A stretch of 58,657 nucleotides of DNA from Hoeflea sp. (GTDB taxonomy: Bacteria > Pseudomonadota > Alphaproteobacteria > Rhizobiales > Rhizobiaceae). Location of the stretch: assembly GCF_030682515.1 (NCBI RefSeq), contig NZ_JAUXOD010000104.1, forward strand, positions 1-58,657, given 5' to 3'. Of the stretch, positions 18,384-26,716 are shown piece by piece. Both the position numbers and the translations under genes were made by a program. The notes under the pieces are model-generated. The model made no database searches. It worked only from the letters and a program-made list of their open reading frames with translations, and was not told where the DNA came from. Positions within the stretch are counted from its first letter, which is position 1. Every line of letters starts with the position of its first letter.

Positions 18384-18841
18384 GCCCGGGATTGTCCTGG
18401 CTGATGGGAGCGGCGGCGATGCTGGGCGGCATCCTGATCGCCGCGCAAGGGCCGATCTATGCGCGCATGTCGGCGGCGCTGGGCGGCAATTCGCTGTTTG
18501 CAGCGTTGCTGGCCTTCGGGCTGGCGACGCTGGTGCTGGGGCTGCTGGTTCTCCTCACCCGGGCGAGCGCCCCGGATGCCGGGCAACTGGCCCGGCTGCC
18601 CTGGTGGGTGTGGCTCGGCGGGATGTTCGGCGCCTACCAGGTGCTGGTCTCGATGCAGGCAGTGCCGCGCCTCGGCGTCACGCTGTTCCTGATGCTGGTG
18701 ATCCTGGGAAACATGGCGGGCGCCACGGTGTTCGATCACTTCGGCTGGTTCGGCCTGCCGCGGCGGTCGCTGACGCCGGGCGCGGGACTGGGCATCGCGC
18801 TGATGATCGGGGGCGTGTTCCTGACCGCCGGCAGGGGCTGA
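18380..18841 (+). CDS. DMT family transporter (DUF606/YdcZ type)
   Basis: A 153-residue membrane protein with five hydrophobic segments and the family motifs AAQGPIYARMSAALG, PWWVWLGGMFGAYQVL and DHFGWFGLPRR. It corresponds to one five-helix half of the EamA/DMT fold, so it should act as a dimer. Export of a small metabolite is likely but the substrate is not known. Its GTG start overlaps the stop of the GNAT gene by GTGA, a sign of translational coupling. It converges on the MarR gene with a 21-base gap. Confidence 0.85.
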   Translation: MSPGLSWLMGAAAMLGGILIAAQGPIYARMSAALGGNSLFAALLAFGLATLVLGLLVLLTRASAPDAGQLARLPWWVWLGGMFGAYQVLVSMQAVPRLGVTLFLMLVILGNMAGATVFDHFGWFGLPRRSLTPGAGLGIALMIGGVFLTAGRG

Positions 18842-18862
18842 CCGCGCCGCAGCCCTTCCGGA

Positions 18863-19393
18863 TCACTCAGGCGACCTGCCGCCCAGAATGGCCATAGCCG
18901 CGATCCTGCCCATCTCATCCGAATGGCCGTCGCCGGCAGGCACCGGCTCGCGATTTGCCTCCAGCAGCTTGCGGATCACGGTCAGGCCGGGCAAGGCGTC
19001 GGTCATGGTCTGGCGATCCTGGTCGCTCAGGATATGGTTGAACGTGCGCGCCGCGGCGTTGATCGCCTCCTCGCAGAAGACACGCCCGGCCGGGGTGAGA
19101 AAAACCTGCTTGGAACGGGCGTCGATAACGCACGGCCGGGTTTCGATGAAGCCGCGCTTTTCCAGCACCTGGATCGAGTGGCTGATGGTCGCCTTGGACA
19201 CATCCATGGCGCTGGCGAGGCTGAGCGGCGTCACGCCATCGCCGGTCCGGACCAGATGCAGCACAATGGCAAAATGCGACGGGTGCACGCCGTCGGGCAG
19301 GGTCTTGCTGACCAGCGTTGTGCCCAGCTGGTCGATCTTGCTGATTTCGCTGAAAAAGACGAAGCCGTCGCCAGGCTTGTAAGTGGTGCCCAT
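18863..19393 (-). CDS. MarR family transcriptional regulator
   Basis: A 176-residue winged-helix regulator. The reading head is at about 50-105: HPSHFAIVLHLVRTGDGVTPLSLASAMDVSKATISHSIQVLEKRGFIETRPCVIDARSKQVFLTPAG. Its DNA-binding core resembles that of the second MarR protein at 46411, and both carry the VSKAT/VPKTS-type recognition helix. No target is evident: the downstream neighbour is convergent, and the 281-base region upstream to the pirin gene has no ORF with homology that I recognise. It may control itself. Confidence 0.88.
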   Translation of the reverse strand: MGTTYKPGDGFVFFSEISKIDQLGTTLVSKTLPDGVHPSHFAIVLHLVRTGDGVTPLSLASAMDVSKATISHSIQVLEKRGFIETRPCVIDARSKQVFLTPAGRVFCEEAINAAARTFNHILSDQDRQTMTDALPGLTVIRKLLEANREPVPAGDGHSDEMGRIAAMAILGGRSPE

Positions 19394-19674
19394 TGCGTCA
19401 ACTCTCCCTACGATCGGTCCGGCATGGACCCGTTTGACCCGGCAAATCCGAGCAGCGCCCGCCCCATGCTCTCATGTGGCCCGTCCCGCCCCGCAACGCA
19501 AGCGGTGATGGAAAGATCATCAACGATCTCGACCCGTGATGCGACGCCGGGGAGTCTGGCGGCCCGAGGCGTGCCAGGTGCGCTCAACCTGACGCAGCCG
19601 GGCGCCGGCAGAAAAGGCCATACTGTCGGGATCACTCCCGGCAGTGTGCAGGGTCACTGGCATGGTGCCAGGCT

Positions 19675-20586
19675 CTAATGGGCCGGCCGGATGAAGGTGC
19701 CGTTCTGCAGCTCCGTCACGGCCTGGATCAGCTCGGCGCGGGTGTTCATGACGATCGGGCCGTGCCAGGCCACCGGCTCCTTGATCGGCTTGCCGGAAAC
19801 CAGAAGGAAGCGGATGCCCTGCTCGCCAGCCTGGACGGTGACCTCGTCGCCGGTGTCGAACACCACCAGCGTGCGGTCGCCCGACATGTCGCGGATCTGG
19901 ATCTCCTCGCCCTCGACTTCCTTCTCGACCAGCACGCCGAAAGGCTTGGAGGCATCGCGGAAGGTGCCGGAACCGGCAAAGATATAGGCAAACGCCGAGC
20001 GGTAGGCGTCAACCTTGAAGGTCTTCTTCCTGCCCGGCGGCACCGAGATGTCGACATAGGACGGCTCGGCGGCAATCCCGTCGACCGGGCCGCGCTTGCC
20101 CCAGAACTCGCCGCAGATGATGCGCGCGGTGGTGCCGTCGTCATCGATCTCGACAGGGATGTCGGCGGAGGTCACGTCCTGGTAGCGCGGCGCCGTCATC
20201 TTCATCGACGACGGCAAATTGGCCCAGAGCTGGAAGCCGTGCATCTTGCCGGCGAAATCGCCCTTGGGCATTTCCTGGTGCATGATGCCGCGGCCGGCGG
20301 TCATCCACTGCACGTCGCCCGCGCCCAGCGTGCCGGTGTTGCCCAGGCTGTCGCCGTGCTCGACGGTGCCCGCCAGCACATAGGTGATGGTCTCGATGCC
20401 GCGGTGCGGATGCCAGGGGAAGCCCTTGAGATATTTCTCGGGGCTCGCATTGCGGAAATCGTCAAACAGCAGGAACGGATCGGTGAGCGAGGGATCGTCG
20501 AAGCCGAAGGCGCGCTTGAGATGCACGCCCGCACCTTCGAGATGGGGCACGGCGGTGGATTCATGACGGACAGGCCTGATCGACAT
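19675..20586 (-). CDS. Pirin family protein
   Basis: A 303-residue bicupin protein. The N-terminal cupin has FPWHPHRGIETITYVLAG and the following MTAGRGIMHQEMP, which together supply the His/Glu metal ligands of pirins. The C-terminal cupin spans about 180-290. Bacterial pirins bind a metal and some show quercetin dioxygenase activity; the physiological role is open. The start at 20586 is preferred, since the 19 codons upstream are not conserved; an AGGAGACTGCC ribosome site precedes it. No operon partner is seen. Confidence 0.93.
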   Translation of the reverse strand: MSIRPVRHESTAVPHLEGAGVHLKRAFGFDDPSLTDPFLLFDDFRNASPEKYLKGFPWHPHRGIETITYVLAGTVEHGDSLGNTGTLGAGDVQWMTAGRGIMHQEMPKGDFAGKMHGFQLWANLPSSMKMTAPRYQDVTSADIPVEIDDDGTTARIICGEFWGKRGPVDGIAAEPSYVDISVPPGRKKTFKVDAYRSAFAYIFAGSGTFRDASKPFGVLVEKEVEGEEIQIRDMSGDRTLVVFDTGDEVTVQAGEQGIRFLLVSGKPIKEPVAWHGPIVMNTRAELIQAVTELQNGTFIRPAH

Positions 20587-20807
20587 GGCAGTCTCCTCAG
20601 TGTCGGGCCGGCGTGCAGGCCGGCAAAGTTGCGTTGAGGCCAATGTAGCCGCCCTGAGGCGCGGTTATAAGGGGCCGCAAGGAAACGGATTGTTCAACGG
20701 CGCACGCATGGGACGGCGCGCGCTCATGGGACCCGGCCCGCCCCGGGTCGTGCGGAACCCACGGGCAAGTCCTGCGTTGAGGAAAGGTCACGACAGAGGA
20801 GATGCGG

Positions 20808-21023
20808 ATGTCCTTCAAGATCGATTCAAAACTTGAGACCGAGTTCAATCCGGACGAGGTACCGGACGACGAGACCCTGAGCCTGGAGGAAAAACTCAAC
20901 CGGCTCAGCGACATGAAGTTCGAGCTCGAGCGCCAGGCCGGCCGCGGCACCGCCGATCTCGACCAGGTCGAGGCGCGCATGGCGGCGATCAACAGGGCGC
21001 TGGCCCGGGCCAAGGCCAGATAG
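20808..21023 (+). CDS. Small hypothetical protein, charged and helical
   Basis: A 71-residue acidic/basic protein predicted to be all alpha-helical (LSLEEKLNRLSDMKFELERQAGRG and LDQVEARMAAINRALARAKAR), perhaps a short coiled coil. ATG at 20808 is preferred to ATG at 20802, because the AGAGGA site at 20795-20800 gives a 7-base spacing only with the former. It converges on the Lrp gene with one base between the stops. I do not recognise a family. Confidence 0.55.
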   Translation: MSFKIDSKLETEFNPDEVPDDETLSLEEKLNRLSDMKFELERQAGRGTADLDQVEARMAAINRALARAKAR

Positions 21024-21024
21024 G

Positions 21025-21519
21025 TCAGGCGGTGGTGCCGCGCCCCAGTCCCGACAGCGGAATCGCCGTTGTCTCTTTGATCTCCTCCATGACGAAGGAG
21101 GCGGAGACATCGGCGAGCCGGACCTTGGCGATCAGCTTCTGATAGAGCCGGTCATAGGCCTTGACGTCGGCGACGCGAGCGCGGAGCACGTAATCGAGAT
21201 CGCCCGAGGTGCGGTAGACACCGACGATTTCGGGAAAGGCGCCGACGGCCTCGCGGAACGTCCTGAGCCAGTCGGCGTCGTGGCTGGCGGCGCGGACAAA
21301 GATGAACACCGACAGGCCGCAGCCCGCAGCCTCGGCATCGAGGATCGCCACCCGCTCCCTGATCAGCCCGCGTTCCTCAAGCAGCTTGACGCGCCGCCAG
21401 CAGGCGTTGCGCGACAGATGGACCCGTTCCGACAGTGCGTCGACCGACAGGGTGCCATCGCGCTGGAGCTGGCCGAGGATCTGGACATCCATATCGTCAA
21501 TCTGGTGCATGCGGGACAT
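21025..21519 (-). CDS. Lrp/AsnC family transcriptional regulator
   Basis: A 164-residue feast/famine regulator. The N-terminal helix-turn-helix reads IDDMDVQILGQLQRDGTLSVDALSERVHLSRNACWRRVKLLEERGLI. The C-terminal RAM (ASNC_trans) ligand domain includes FPEIVGVYRTSGDLDYVLRARV. The frame opens at TTG 21528, but ATG at 21519 (MSRMHQIDD) starts nearer the conserved domain. It is divergent from the DUF6356 gene. Such proteins respond to amino acids and often control the neighbouring divergent gene, but here that gene is a small protein of unknown role. Confidence 0.9.
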   Translation of the reverse strand: MSRMHQIDDMDVQILGQLQRDGTLSVDALSERVHLSRNACWRRVKLLEERGLIRERVAILDAEAAGCGLSVFIFVRAASHDADWLRTFREAVGAFPEIVGVYRTSGDLDYVLRARVADVKAYDRLYQKLIAKVRLADVSASFVMEEIKETTAIPLSGLGRGTTA

Positions 21520-21616
21520 ATATCCCAATTTTCTTGATTTTCAAAGGATGTTCGGGACGTTTTCACTTCCAGACCGGGTTATCCTCACAGGATCAAATCA
21601 CCAAGAGGGACCCGCC

Positions 21617-21835
21617 ATGCCAGCCAAGCAGATCGCCCGCCTGTTCACCGATCATCCGCGCTCCGTCGATGAAACCTATTTCGAGCACCTGCTCTTTGCC
21701 GGCAGGTTCGCGGGCAGGCTGTTTGCCGCAGGGTTTTGCGCGCTCGTTCATGCGCTGCTGCCGTTTACCTTTGAGAAAACTGCAAGCCGTATGATCAACG
21801 AGATGCATCACAGGATGCACAATCGGAGAAAGTAG
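21617..21835 (+). CDS. DUF6356 family small protein
   Basis: A 72-residue protein with the pattern LFTDHPRSVDETYFEHLLFA, then a hydrophobic segment GRLFAAGFCALVHALLPFTF and a basic tail. This fits the short DUF6356 proteins of proteobacteria, which are probably membrane-associated. The start at 21617 is preceded by AGAGGGAC. It ends 5 bases before the amidotransferase gene, so the two are likely co-transcribed. The function is not known. Confidence 0.6.
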   Translation: MPAKQIARLFTDHPRSVDETYFEHLLFAGRFAGRLFAAGFCALVHALLPFTFEKTASRMINEMHHRMHNRRK

Positions 21836-21840
21836 CGCCT

Positions 21841-22650
21841 ATGTGCCGCTGGGCCGCCTATCGTGGAACGCCAATCCCGCTCGAGCAGATCGTCTCGGCG
21901 CCGGGACATTCGCTGATCGAACAATCGCACCGGGCGACCGAGGCCAAGACCGCCACCAATGGCGACGGGTTCGGCATCGCCTGGTATGGCGAACGCCCGG
22001 AGCCGGGCCTGTACCGCGACGTGCTGCCGGCCTGGTCGGACTGCAATCTGAGATCGCTGGCCCGGCAGATCCGGTCGCCGCTGTTTTTGGCCCATGTGCG
22101 CGCCTCGACCGGCGGTGCCACCAGCCGCGACAATTGCCATCCCTTCGTGTACGGCACCTGGTCGTTCATGCACAATGGCCAGATCGCGGGGTTCGAGCAC
22201 ATCAGGCGGCCGATGGAGGCAGCCCTGTCCGACCGGCTCTACCAGGCCCGCCACGGCACCACCGATTCGGAACTGCTGTTCCTGCTGGCGATCGAATTCG
22301 GGATCGACACCGATCCTGCGGAGGCCTTCGCCCGGGCCATCCGCTTCGCCCTGGCGCAATCGGAGCGGGCGGGCCTTGCGGAGCTGATCCGATTCACCGC
22401 CGCGTTCTCCGATGGAGCAACGCTCTACGCCATCCGCTATTCCACCGACGCCCATGCGCCCACGCTCTACTCGGCGCCGATGTGCGGCGGCCTCGGCCAT
22501 TGCCTGGTCTCCGAACCCTTCCATGACACCGACGCCAAGTGGCACGAGATTCCGGCCGGCAGCTTCGTCACGCTGAAGGACGGAGGCATCTCTTCGGCCC
22601 GGTTCAATCCGGTGCAGCTGACGCCGATGGAGATCGCCGAGGTGGCGTGA
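21841..22650 (+). CDS. Class II glutamine amidotransferase (YafJ/EgtC-like)
   Basis: A 269-residue Ntn-type amidotransferase domain with the N-terminal nucleophile Cys2 (MCRWAAYRG) exposed after removal of Met. NGDGFGIAWYG, HVRASTGG, NCHPFVYG and FMHNGQI line the glutaminase site. There is no second synthetase domain, so it is a stand-alone glutaminase domain like YafJ, YerB or EgtC; the partner or acceptor is unknown. It follows the DUF6356 gene closely. A repeat element lies downstream. Confidence 0.9.
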   Translation: MCRWAAYRGTPIPLEQIVSAPGHSLIEQSHRATEAKTATNGDGFGIAWYGERPEPGLYRDVLPAWSDCNLRSLARQIRSPLFLAHVRASTGGATSRDNCHPFVYGTWSFMHNGQIAGFEHIRRPMEAALSDRLYQARHGTTDSELLFLLAIEFGIDTDPAEAFARAIRFALAQSERAGLAELIRFTAAFSDGATLYAIRYSTDAHAPTLYSAPMCGGLGHCLVSEPFHDTDAKWHEIPAGSFVTLKDGGISSARFNPVQLTPMEIAEVA

Positions 22651-22679
22651 TCGGGAACCTGGTTCCTTTCAAGGCAAAT

Positions 22680-22834
22680 ACCCCTCCCCAACCCCTCCCC
22701 ACAAGGGGGAGGGGCTTCACCTGGCCCCGCCCGTCTTGTTTACATCAAGCTTGCCGCTTGGTTGACCATTGATTTGGCAGTACGCAAGATGCAAGCGTAG
22801 CCCCTCCCCCTTGTGGGGAGGGGTTGGGGAGGGG
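22680..22834. repeat. Long perfect inverted-repeat element, C-rich arms
   Basis: Two 35-base arms at 22681-22715 and 22800-22834 are exact reverse complements. They begin CCCCTCCCCAACCCCTCCCC and contain CACAAGGGGG near the inner end. The 84-base interior has no ORF. It lies in the gap between two convergent genes, the amidotransferase and coaBC. The layout is that of a non-autonomous palindromic repeat (MITE- or RIME-like), and the RNA would form a very stable hairpin that could end both transcripts. Confidence 0.75.
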
Positions 22835-22847
22835 CCTTTCTTGAAAT

Positions 22848-24323
22848 CTAGAAAGCCTCCGCAATCCGCTGCGCCAGCCTTTCGGCAACTTCATCCTTGC
22901 TCAGGTCCGGCCAGTCCTCGACGCCGTCCTTCGAGACGATGCGGACGCGGTTACGATCGCCGCCCATGATGCCGGTCTGAGGCGAGACGTCGTTGGCGAC
23001 GATGAAGTCGGCGCCCTTGCGGGCGAGCTTGGCTTGCGCGTTCGCAATCACGTCGGCGGTTTCGGCGGCGAAACCCACGACCAGCTTCGGGCGATGGGCG
23101 TGATGGCCGATGGTCTTGAGGATGTCGGGGTTCTCCGTGAGTTCGAGCGGCGCGGGCCCCTCGCCTTCCTTCTTCTTGATCTTGTCGCCGGCGGCGGTCG
23201 CCACGCGCCAGTCGGCGACGGCAGCGACAAAGACGGCGATGTCGGCGGGCAGCGCCGCGGTGACGGCCTGGAGCATGTCGGCGGCGCTCTCGACCCGGAC
23301 GACGCGGACACCCGCGGGATCGGGGATCGTCACAGGCCCCGAGACCAGCGTGACCGAGGCGCCGAGCCGGGCAAGGGCCGCGGCGATGGCGTGGCCCTGC
23401 TTGCCCGACGAGCGGTTGGCGATGTAGCGCACCGGGTCGATCGGCTCGTGCGTCGGGCCGGAGGTGACGATGGCGGACTTGCCGGCAAGCGGCTTTGGCG
23501 CATCGTCGAGCAGCGCCTCGATGGTCGCCACGATCTCGAGCGGCTCGGCCATGCGGCCGAGGCCCACCTCGCCCGATTCGGCCATCTCGCCCGCCCTCGG
23601 GCCGATGAAATGGATGCCGTCCTTGCGCAGCGTCTCGAGATTGCGGCGCGTGGCGGGATGGGACCACATGGCGGGGTTCATGGCCGGTGCGAGCAGGACG
23701 GGCTTGTTGGTGGCGAGCAGCACGGTGGAGGCGAGATCATTGGCGAGACCGTTGGCCATCTTGGCCATCAGGTCGGCGGTGGCGGGCGCGACGCAGACGA
23801 GGTCGCAATCGCGCGCCAATCTTATGTGGCCCACATCCTGCTCGTCCTCGCGGGAGAACAGGTCGGTGTAGACATGGTCGTGGGCGAGCGCGCCGACGGC
23901 CAAGGGGGTGACGAATTCCTGCGCGGCGGCGGTCATCAGCGGCCGCACGGAGGCGCCGCGCTCGCGCAGGCGGCGGATCAGGTCGAGCGCCTTGTAGGCG
24001 GCGATGCCGCCGGAGATGACCAGGAGAATGCGTTTGCCGGCAAGGGTCTTTCCGACTGTTGAGAGAGGCCACACCGCCATGTCTCCGCGCGGCGGCACGT
24101 CAAGCTCGATACCGCCAAGCGGCTCGACCAAGGCACGGACGCGTTTGTAGAGCGATCCACTGGCGGCGTCGTCTTCGTCCGTTACAGCGGGTTCATTTCC
24201 GCCTTCGAGATCGGTCAGGATGACCCGCATCTCCTCTTCCATCGAGCGCCCGTTTTTCGCTGCACGCTCACGGAGTCGCTGCTTGGTCGTTTCATCAAGA
24301 TTTCGGATTGTCAGGCTTGCCAT
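22848..24323 (-). CDS. coaBC: FitA-like antitoxin domain fused to bifunctional CoaBC
   Basis: CoaBC makes 4'-phosphopantetheine from 4'-phosphopantothenate and cysteine (ligase, then FMN decarboxylase), an essential step to coenzyme A. Residues ~92-270 are the decarboxylase (SGGIAAYKALDLIRRL, GHIRLARDCDLVCVAPATADL, APAMNPAMW). Residues ~285-491 are the synthetase (VTSGPTHEPIDPVRYIANRSSGKQG, AAVADWR). Residues 1-42 are a ribbon-helix-helix fold (MASLTIRNLDETTKQRLRER, NGRSMEEEMRVIL). Residues ~57-78 (LYKRVRALVEPLGGIELDVPPR) resemble the C-terminal tail of FitA-type antitoxins. Typical CoaBC has about 400 residues; this one has 491. The frame is continuous, but ATG at 24080 could give CoaBC alone, so whether the fusion is made as one protein is unproven. 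A second FitA-like gene lies just upstream. Confidence 0.85.
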   Translation of the reverse strand: MASLTIRNLDETTKQRLRERAAKNGRSMEEEMRVILTDLEGGNEPAVTDEDDAASGSLYKRVRALVEPLGGIELDVPPRGDMAVWPLSTVGKTLAGKRILLVISGGIAAYKALDLIRRLRERGASVRPLMTAAAQEFVTPLAVGALAHDHVYTDLFSREDEQDVGHIRLARDCDLVCVAPATADLMAKMANGLANDLASTVLLATNKPVLLAPAMNPAMWSHPATRRNLETLRKDGIHFIGPRAGEMAESGEVGLGRMAEPLEIVATIEALLDDAPKPLAGKSAIVTSGPTHEPIDPVRYIANRSSGKQGHAIAAALARLGASVTLVSGPVTIPDPAGVRVVRVESAADMLQAVTAALPADIAVFVAAVADWRVATAAGDKIKKKEGEGPAPLELTENPDILKTIGHHAHRPKLVVGFAAETADVIANAQAKLARKGADFIVANDVSPQTGIMGGDRNRVRIVSKDGVEDWPDLSKDEVAERLAQRIAEAF

Positions 24324-24416
24324 GGGTTACTCGCAGAGGCTGAATGATTTCATTGCAATCATATCTTATGATGAACTGCATCCCATGCAATCTTTATCGT
24401 CGGTTCGAGCGAGAAC

Positions 24417-24614
24417 CTATGATTCGCGCAGGGCCATGATCCTGTCATAGAACGTTTCGCTCGGAGGCTTTGGCGTCTCATTGCCGTCAGTTTCGCTGAC
24501 GGACCGGCGCAACAGCACCCGCGCCTCCTCCATGGACACGCCATGCCGCGCCGCGCGTTCGCGCAGGGCTGGCTTCACAGTGTCATCGAGATTGCAGATG
24601 GTCAGGGTCGCCAT
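24417..24614 (-). CDS. Orphan FitA-like ribbon-helix-helix antitoxin
   Basis: A 65-residue protein beginning MATLTICNLDDTVKPALRER, a close relative of the antitoxin domain at the start of the coaBC frame. Its RHH core is slightly short (SMEEARVLL against SMEEEMRVIL) and its tail is truncated to SETFYDRIMALRES. FitA-type antitoxins normally bind and neutralise a PIN-domain toxin (FitB) encoded just downstream; no PIN gene exists here. GAGGAGG 5 bases upstream of the ATG is a strong ribosome site, so it may still be expressed. It ends 93 bases upstream of the coaBC fusion frame and looks like the relic of a duplicated toxin-antitoxin locus. Confidence 0.7.
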   Translation of the reverse strand: MATLTICNLDDTVKPALRERAARHGVSMEEARVLLRRSVSETDGNETPKPPSETFYDRIMALRES

Positions 24615-24693
24615 GGGGAGCCTCCTCGCCGTCTGAATTCCTGCTGATTGCAATGTAGGCATTGCAGGCAGTGCAGTCAAATCTGCACTTGCC

Positions 24694-25125
24694 TCACCTC
24701 AGCTGCAGCGCGTGCGTCGCGTCGCTCTCGTCGACCGTGTGGAAGCCCAGATGTTCGTAGAAGCTGCGGGAAGCGGGGGTGGCGCGCAGGCGGATGCGGG
24801 GAAACCAGATCGCCGCGCCATCGAGCGCATTGGCCACCAGCGTCCGGGCGATGCCCGCATGGCGATGGCCGCGGTCGACATAGAGATGACGCAGGCGGCC
24901 GACGTTTTCGGCCGTGAACGGATCGCGGCAGAGGCCGCAGAAGCCGATCGGCCGCTCGTCCTCGAAGGCGCCGATCAGCCGCGCGCCGGGACCGTCGAAG
25001 CGGGCCTCGCCCGACTTCCAGTCTTCGAGCATGCGCTCGACAAAGGGATAGCCGTCCTCCCAGGCCTCGTCGGCCAGGGGGTGCATGTCAATGTCGTCGA
25101 GAGAGATTGGGCGGTAGGAAACCAT
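24694..25125 (-). CDS. GNAT family N-acetyltransferase
   Basis: A 143-residue acetyltransferase with the motif A region LRHLYVDRGHRHAGIARTLV and the closing [23 protein letters not shown]. It would acetylate an unknown amine. ATG at 25125 lies 2 bases after the ubiB stop; an earlier ATG at 25134 overlaps ubiB. Either way it is the last gene of the ubiE-ubiB unit, but a link to ubiquinone synthesis is not implied. The frame extends upstream antisense to other genes and is spurious beyond this start. Confidence 0.85.
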   Translation of the reverse strand: MVSYRPISLDDIDMHPLADEAWEDGYPFVERMLEDWKSGEARFDGPGARLIGAFEDERPIGFCGLCRDPFTAENVGRLRHLYVDRGHRHAGIARTLVANALDGAAIWFPRIRLRATPASRSFYEHLGFHTVDESDATHALQLR

Positions 25126-25127
25126 CC

Positions 25128-26711
25128 CTACCATATGGGGTGGATGGACAGCGCTATCCAGACCAGGGCGGCGGCAATGATCCACAGCGCCACCCGGCCG
25201 GAGCGGGTGTGGCGCGCCTCGGCCTTGCCGATGGCGTCGGACGTGGCCTCGTCGAAGCGCAGGCCGTGCTCGGCCATGTCGCCCAGTTCCGTGGCGAAGC
25301 GCTCGGTGCGCACGGCCAGATCTGGCAGGCGCTCGGCCAGCCGCATCGCCGCGATTGCGCCGGCCTTGAGGTCGCCGGCGATGCGCTTGGGGCCGAGATT
25401 GTCGCGGATCCAGCTGCCGACCACCGGTTCGGCCGCCTTCCACATGTTGAACTTCGGATTGAGCGTGCGGGCCACGCCCTCGACCACGACCATGGTCTTC
25501 TGCAGCATCACCAGTTCGGGCCTTGTCTGCATGTCGAACAGTTCGGTGACCTCGAACAGCAGCGTGAGCAGCCTTGCCATGGAGATGGTCTCGGCCGGCT
25601 GGCCGTGGATCGGCTCGCCGATGGCGCGGATGGCTTGGGCGAAGCTGGCCGGATCATGCCGGGCAGGCACGTAACCCGCCTCGAAATGCACATCGGCGAC
25701 GCGGCGATAATCGCGGGTGATAAAGCCATAGAGGATTTCGGCGAGGAAGCGGCGCTCGGTCTTTCCCATGCGGCCGACAATGCCCATGTCGACGGCGACC
25801 ACCATGCCGGCCGGGTCGACGAAGAGATTGCCCTGGTGCATGTCGGCATGGAAGAAGCCGTCGCGCAGGGTGTGGCGCAGGAACGACTGGATCAGCATGT
25901 CGGCCAGCAGATCGAGATCGTGGCCGGCGGCGCGCAGGCCCTCGACATCGCTCATCTTGATGCCGTCGATCCATTCCATGGTGACGACGTCGCGGCCGGT
26001 GCGCTCCCAGTCGACACGTGGTACCCGGAAACCCGGATCGTCCTTGGTGTTCTCGGCCATCTCTGACAGGGCCGCCGCCTCGAGCCTCAAATCCATTTCG
26101 AGCCGGGTGGTCTGCTCGAGCGTCTTGGTGATTTCGACCGGGCGGAGGCGGCGCGTAGCGGGAATGAACCGCTCCTGCAGTTCCGATATCAGATAGAAGA
26201 CCTCGAGATCCTGCTTGAAGCGCTGGCGGACGCCGGGGCGGATGACCTTGACGGCCACCTTGCGGGTGCCGTCGGCGTCGGTGATTTCAGCCGGATGGAC
26301 CTGGGCGATGGAGGCTGCGGCGACGGGCGGATCGAAGCGGGAAAACAGCTCTTCGATCGGGCGGCCGATCGAGGCCTCGATCTCGGCGCGGGCCAGCGCC
26401 TCGGGAAAGGTCGCCATCCGGTCCTGCAGGCCCGACAGGTCCTTGGCGATATCGACGCCCACCACATCGGGACGGGTGGCGAGAAACTGGCCGAGCTTGA
26501 CCCAGGAGGGACCGAGCCGGTCGACCGCGCGGGCGAGCCGGTCGGTGCGCTCGACCTTCCTGGCGTGGCGCTTGGCGATCAGCCCGGCCAGCCTGTGGGC
26601 GAAGAGAAGCGGGCCGGTCAGTTCCTCGGCGGGCAGCGAGGCGACGACGCCCTCGCGCACAAGGATGAAGCCCGCCCGCAGGAGGCGCAGATACGAGACG
26701 AGACTTGCCAT
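25128..26711 (-). CDS. ubiB: Ubiquinone biosynthesis protein UbiB (ADCK-like kinase fold)
   Basis: This is a 527-residue membrane-bound protein of the atypical kinase family, needed for ubiquinone biosynthesis. The family KxGQ motif is present (SWVKLGQFLATRPD), followed by AAASIAQVH in place of a normal glycine-rich loop, the VAVKVIRPGV lysine, HADMHQGNLFVDP (catalytic loop) and the DMG metal loop. A hydrophobic helix at the C-terminus (VALWIIAAALVWIALSIHPIW) anchors it in the inner membrane. It lies 5 bases downstream of ubiE on the same strand, the classic rhizobial order. The role is assigned from the family; ATPase rather than protein kinase activity is likely. Confidence 0.95.
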   Translation of the reverse strand: MASLVSYLRLLRAGFILVREGVVASLPAEELTGPLLFAHRLAGLIAKRHARKVERTDRLARAVDRLGPSWVKLGQFLATRPDVVGVDIAKDLSGLQDRMATFPEALARAEIEASIGRPIEELFSRFDPPVAAASIAQVHPAEITDADGTRKVAVKVIRPGVRQRFKQDLEVFYLISELQERFIPATRRLRPVEITKTLEQTTRLEMDLRLEAAALSEMAENTKDDPGFRVPRVDWERTGRDVVTMEWIDGIKMSDVEGLRAAGHDLDLLADMLIQSFLRHTLRDGFFHADMHQGNLFVDPAGMVVAVDMGIVGRMGKTERRFLAEILYGFITRDYRRVADVHFEAGYVPARHDPASFAQAIRAIGEPIHGQPAETISMARLLTLLFEVTELFDMQTRPELVMLQKTMVVVEGVARTLNPKFNMWKAAEPVVGSWIRDNLGPKRIAGDLKAGAIAAMRLAERLPDLAVRTERFATELGDMAEHGLRFDEATSDAIGKAEARHTRSGRVALWIIAAALVWIALSIHPIW

Positions 26712-26716
26712 GCCGC

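Noticed and set aside
18923-19678. Plus-strand frame of 251 codons over MarR and the following gap
   Set aside because: Antisense to MarR for most of its length, with no homology in the remainder.
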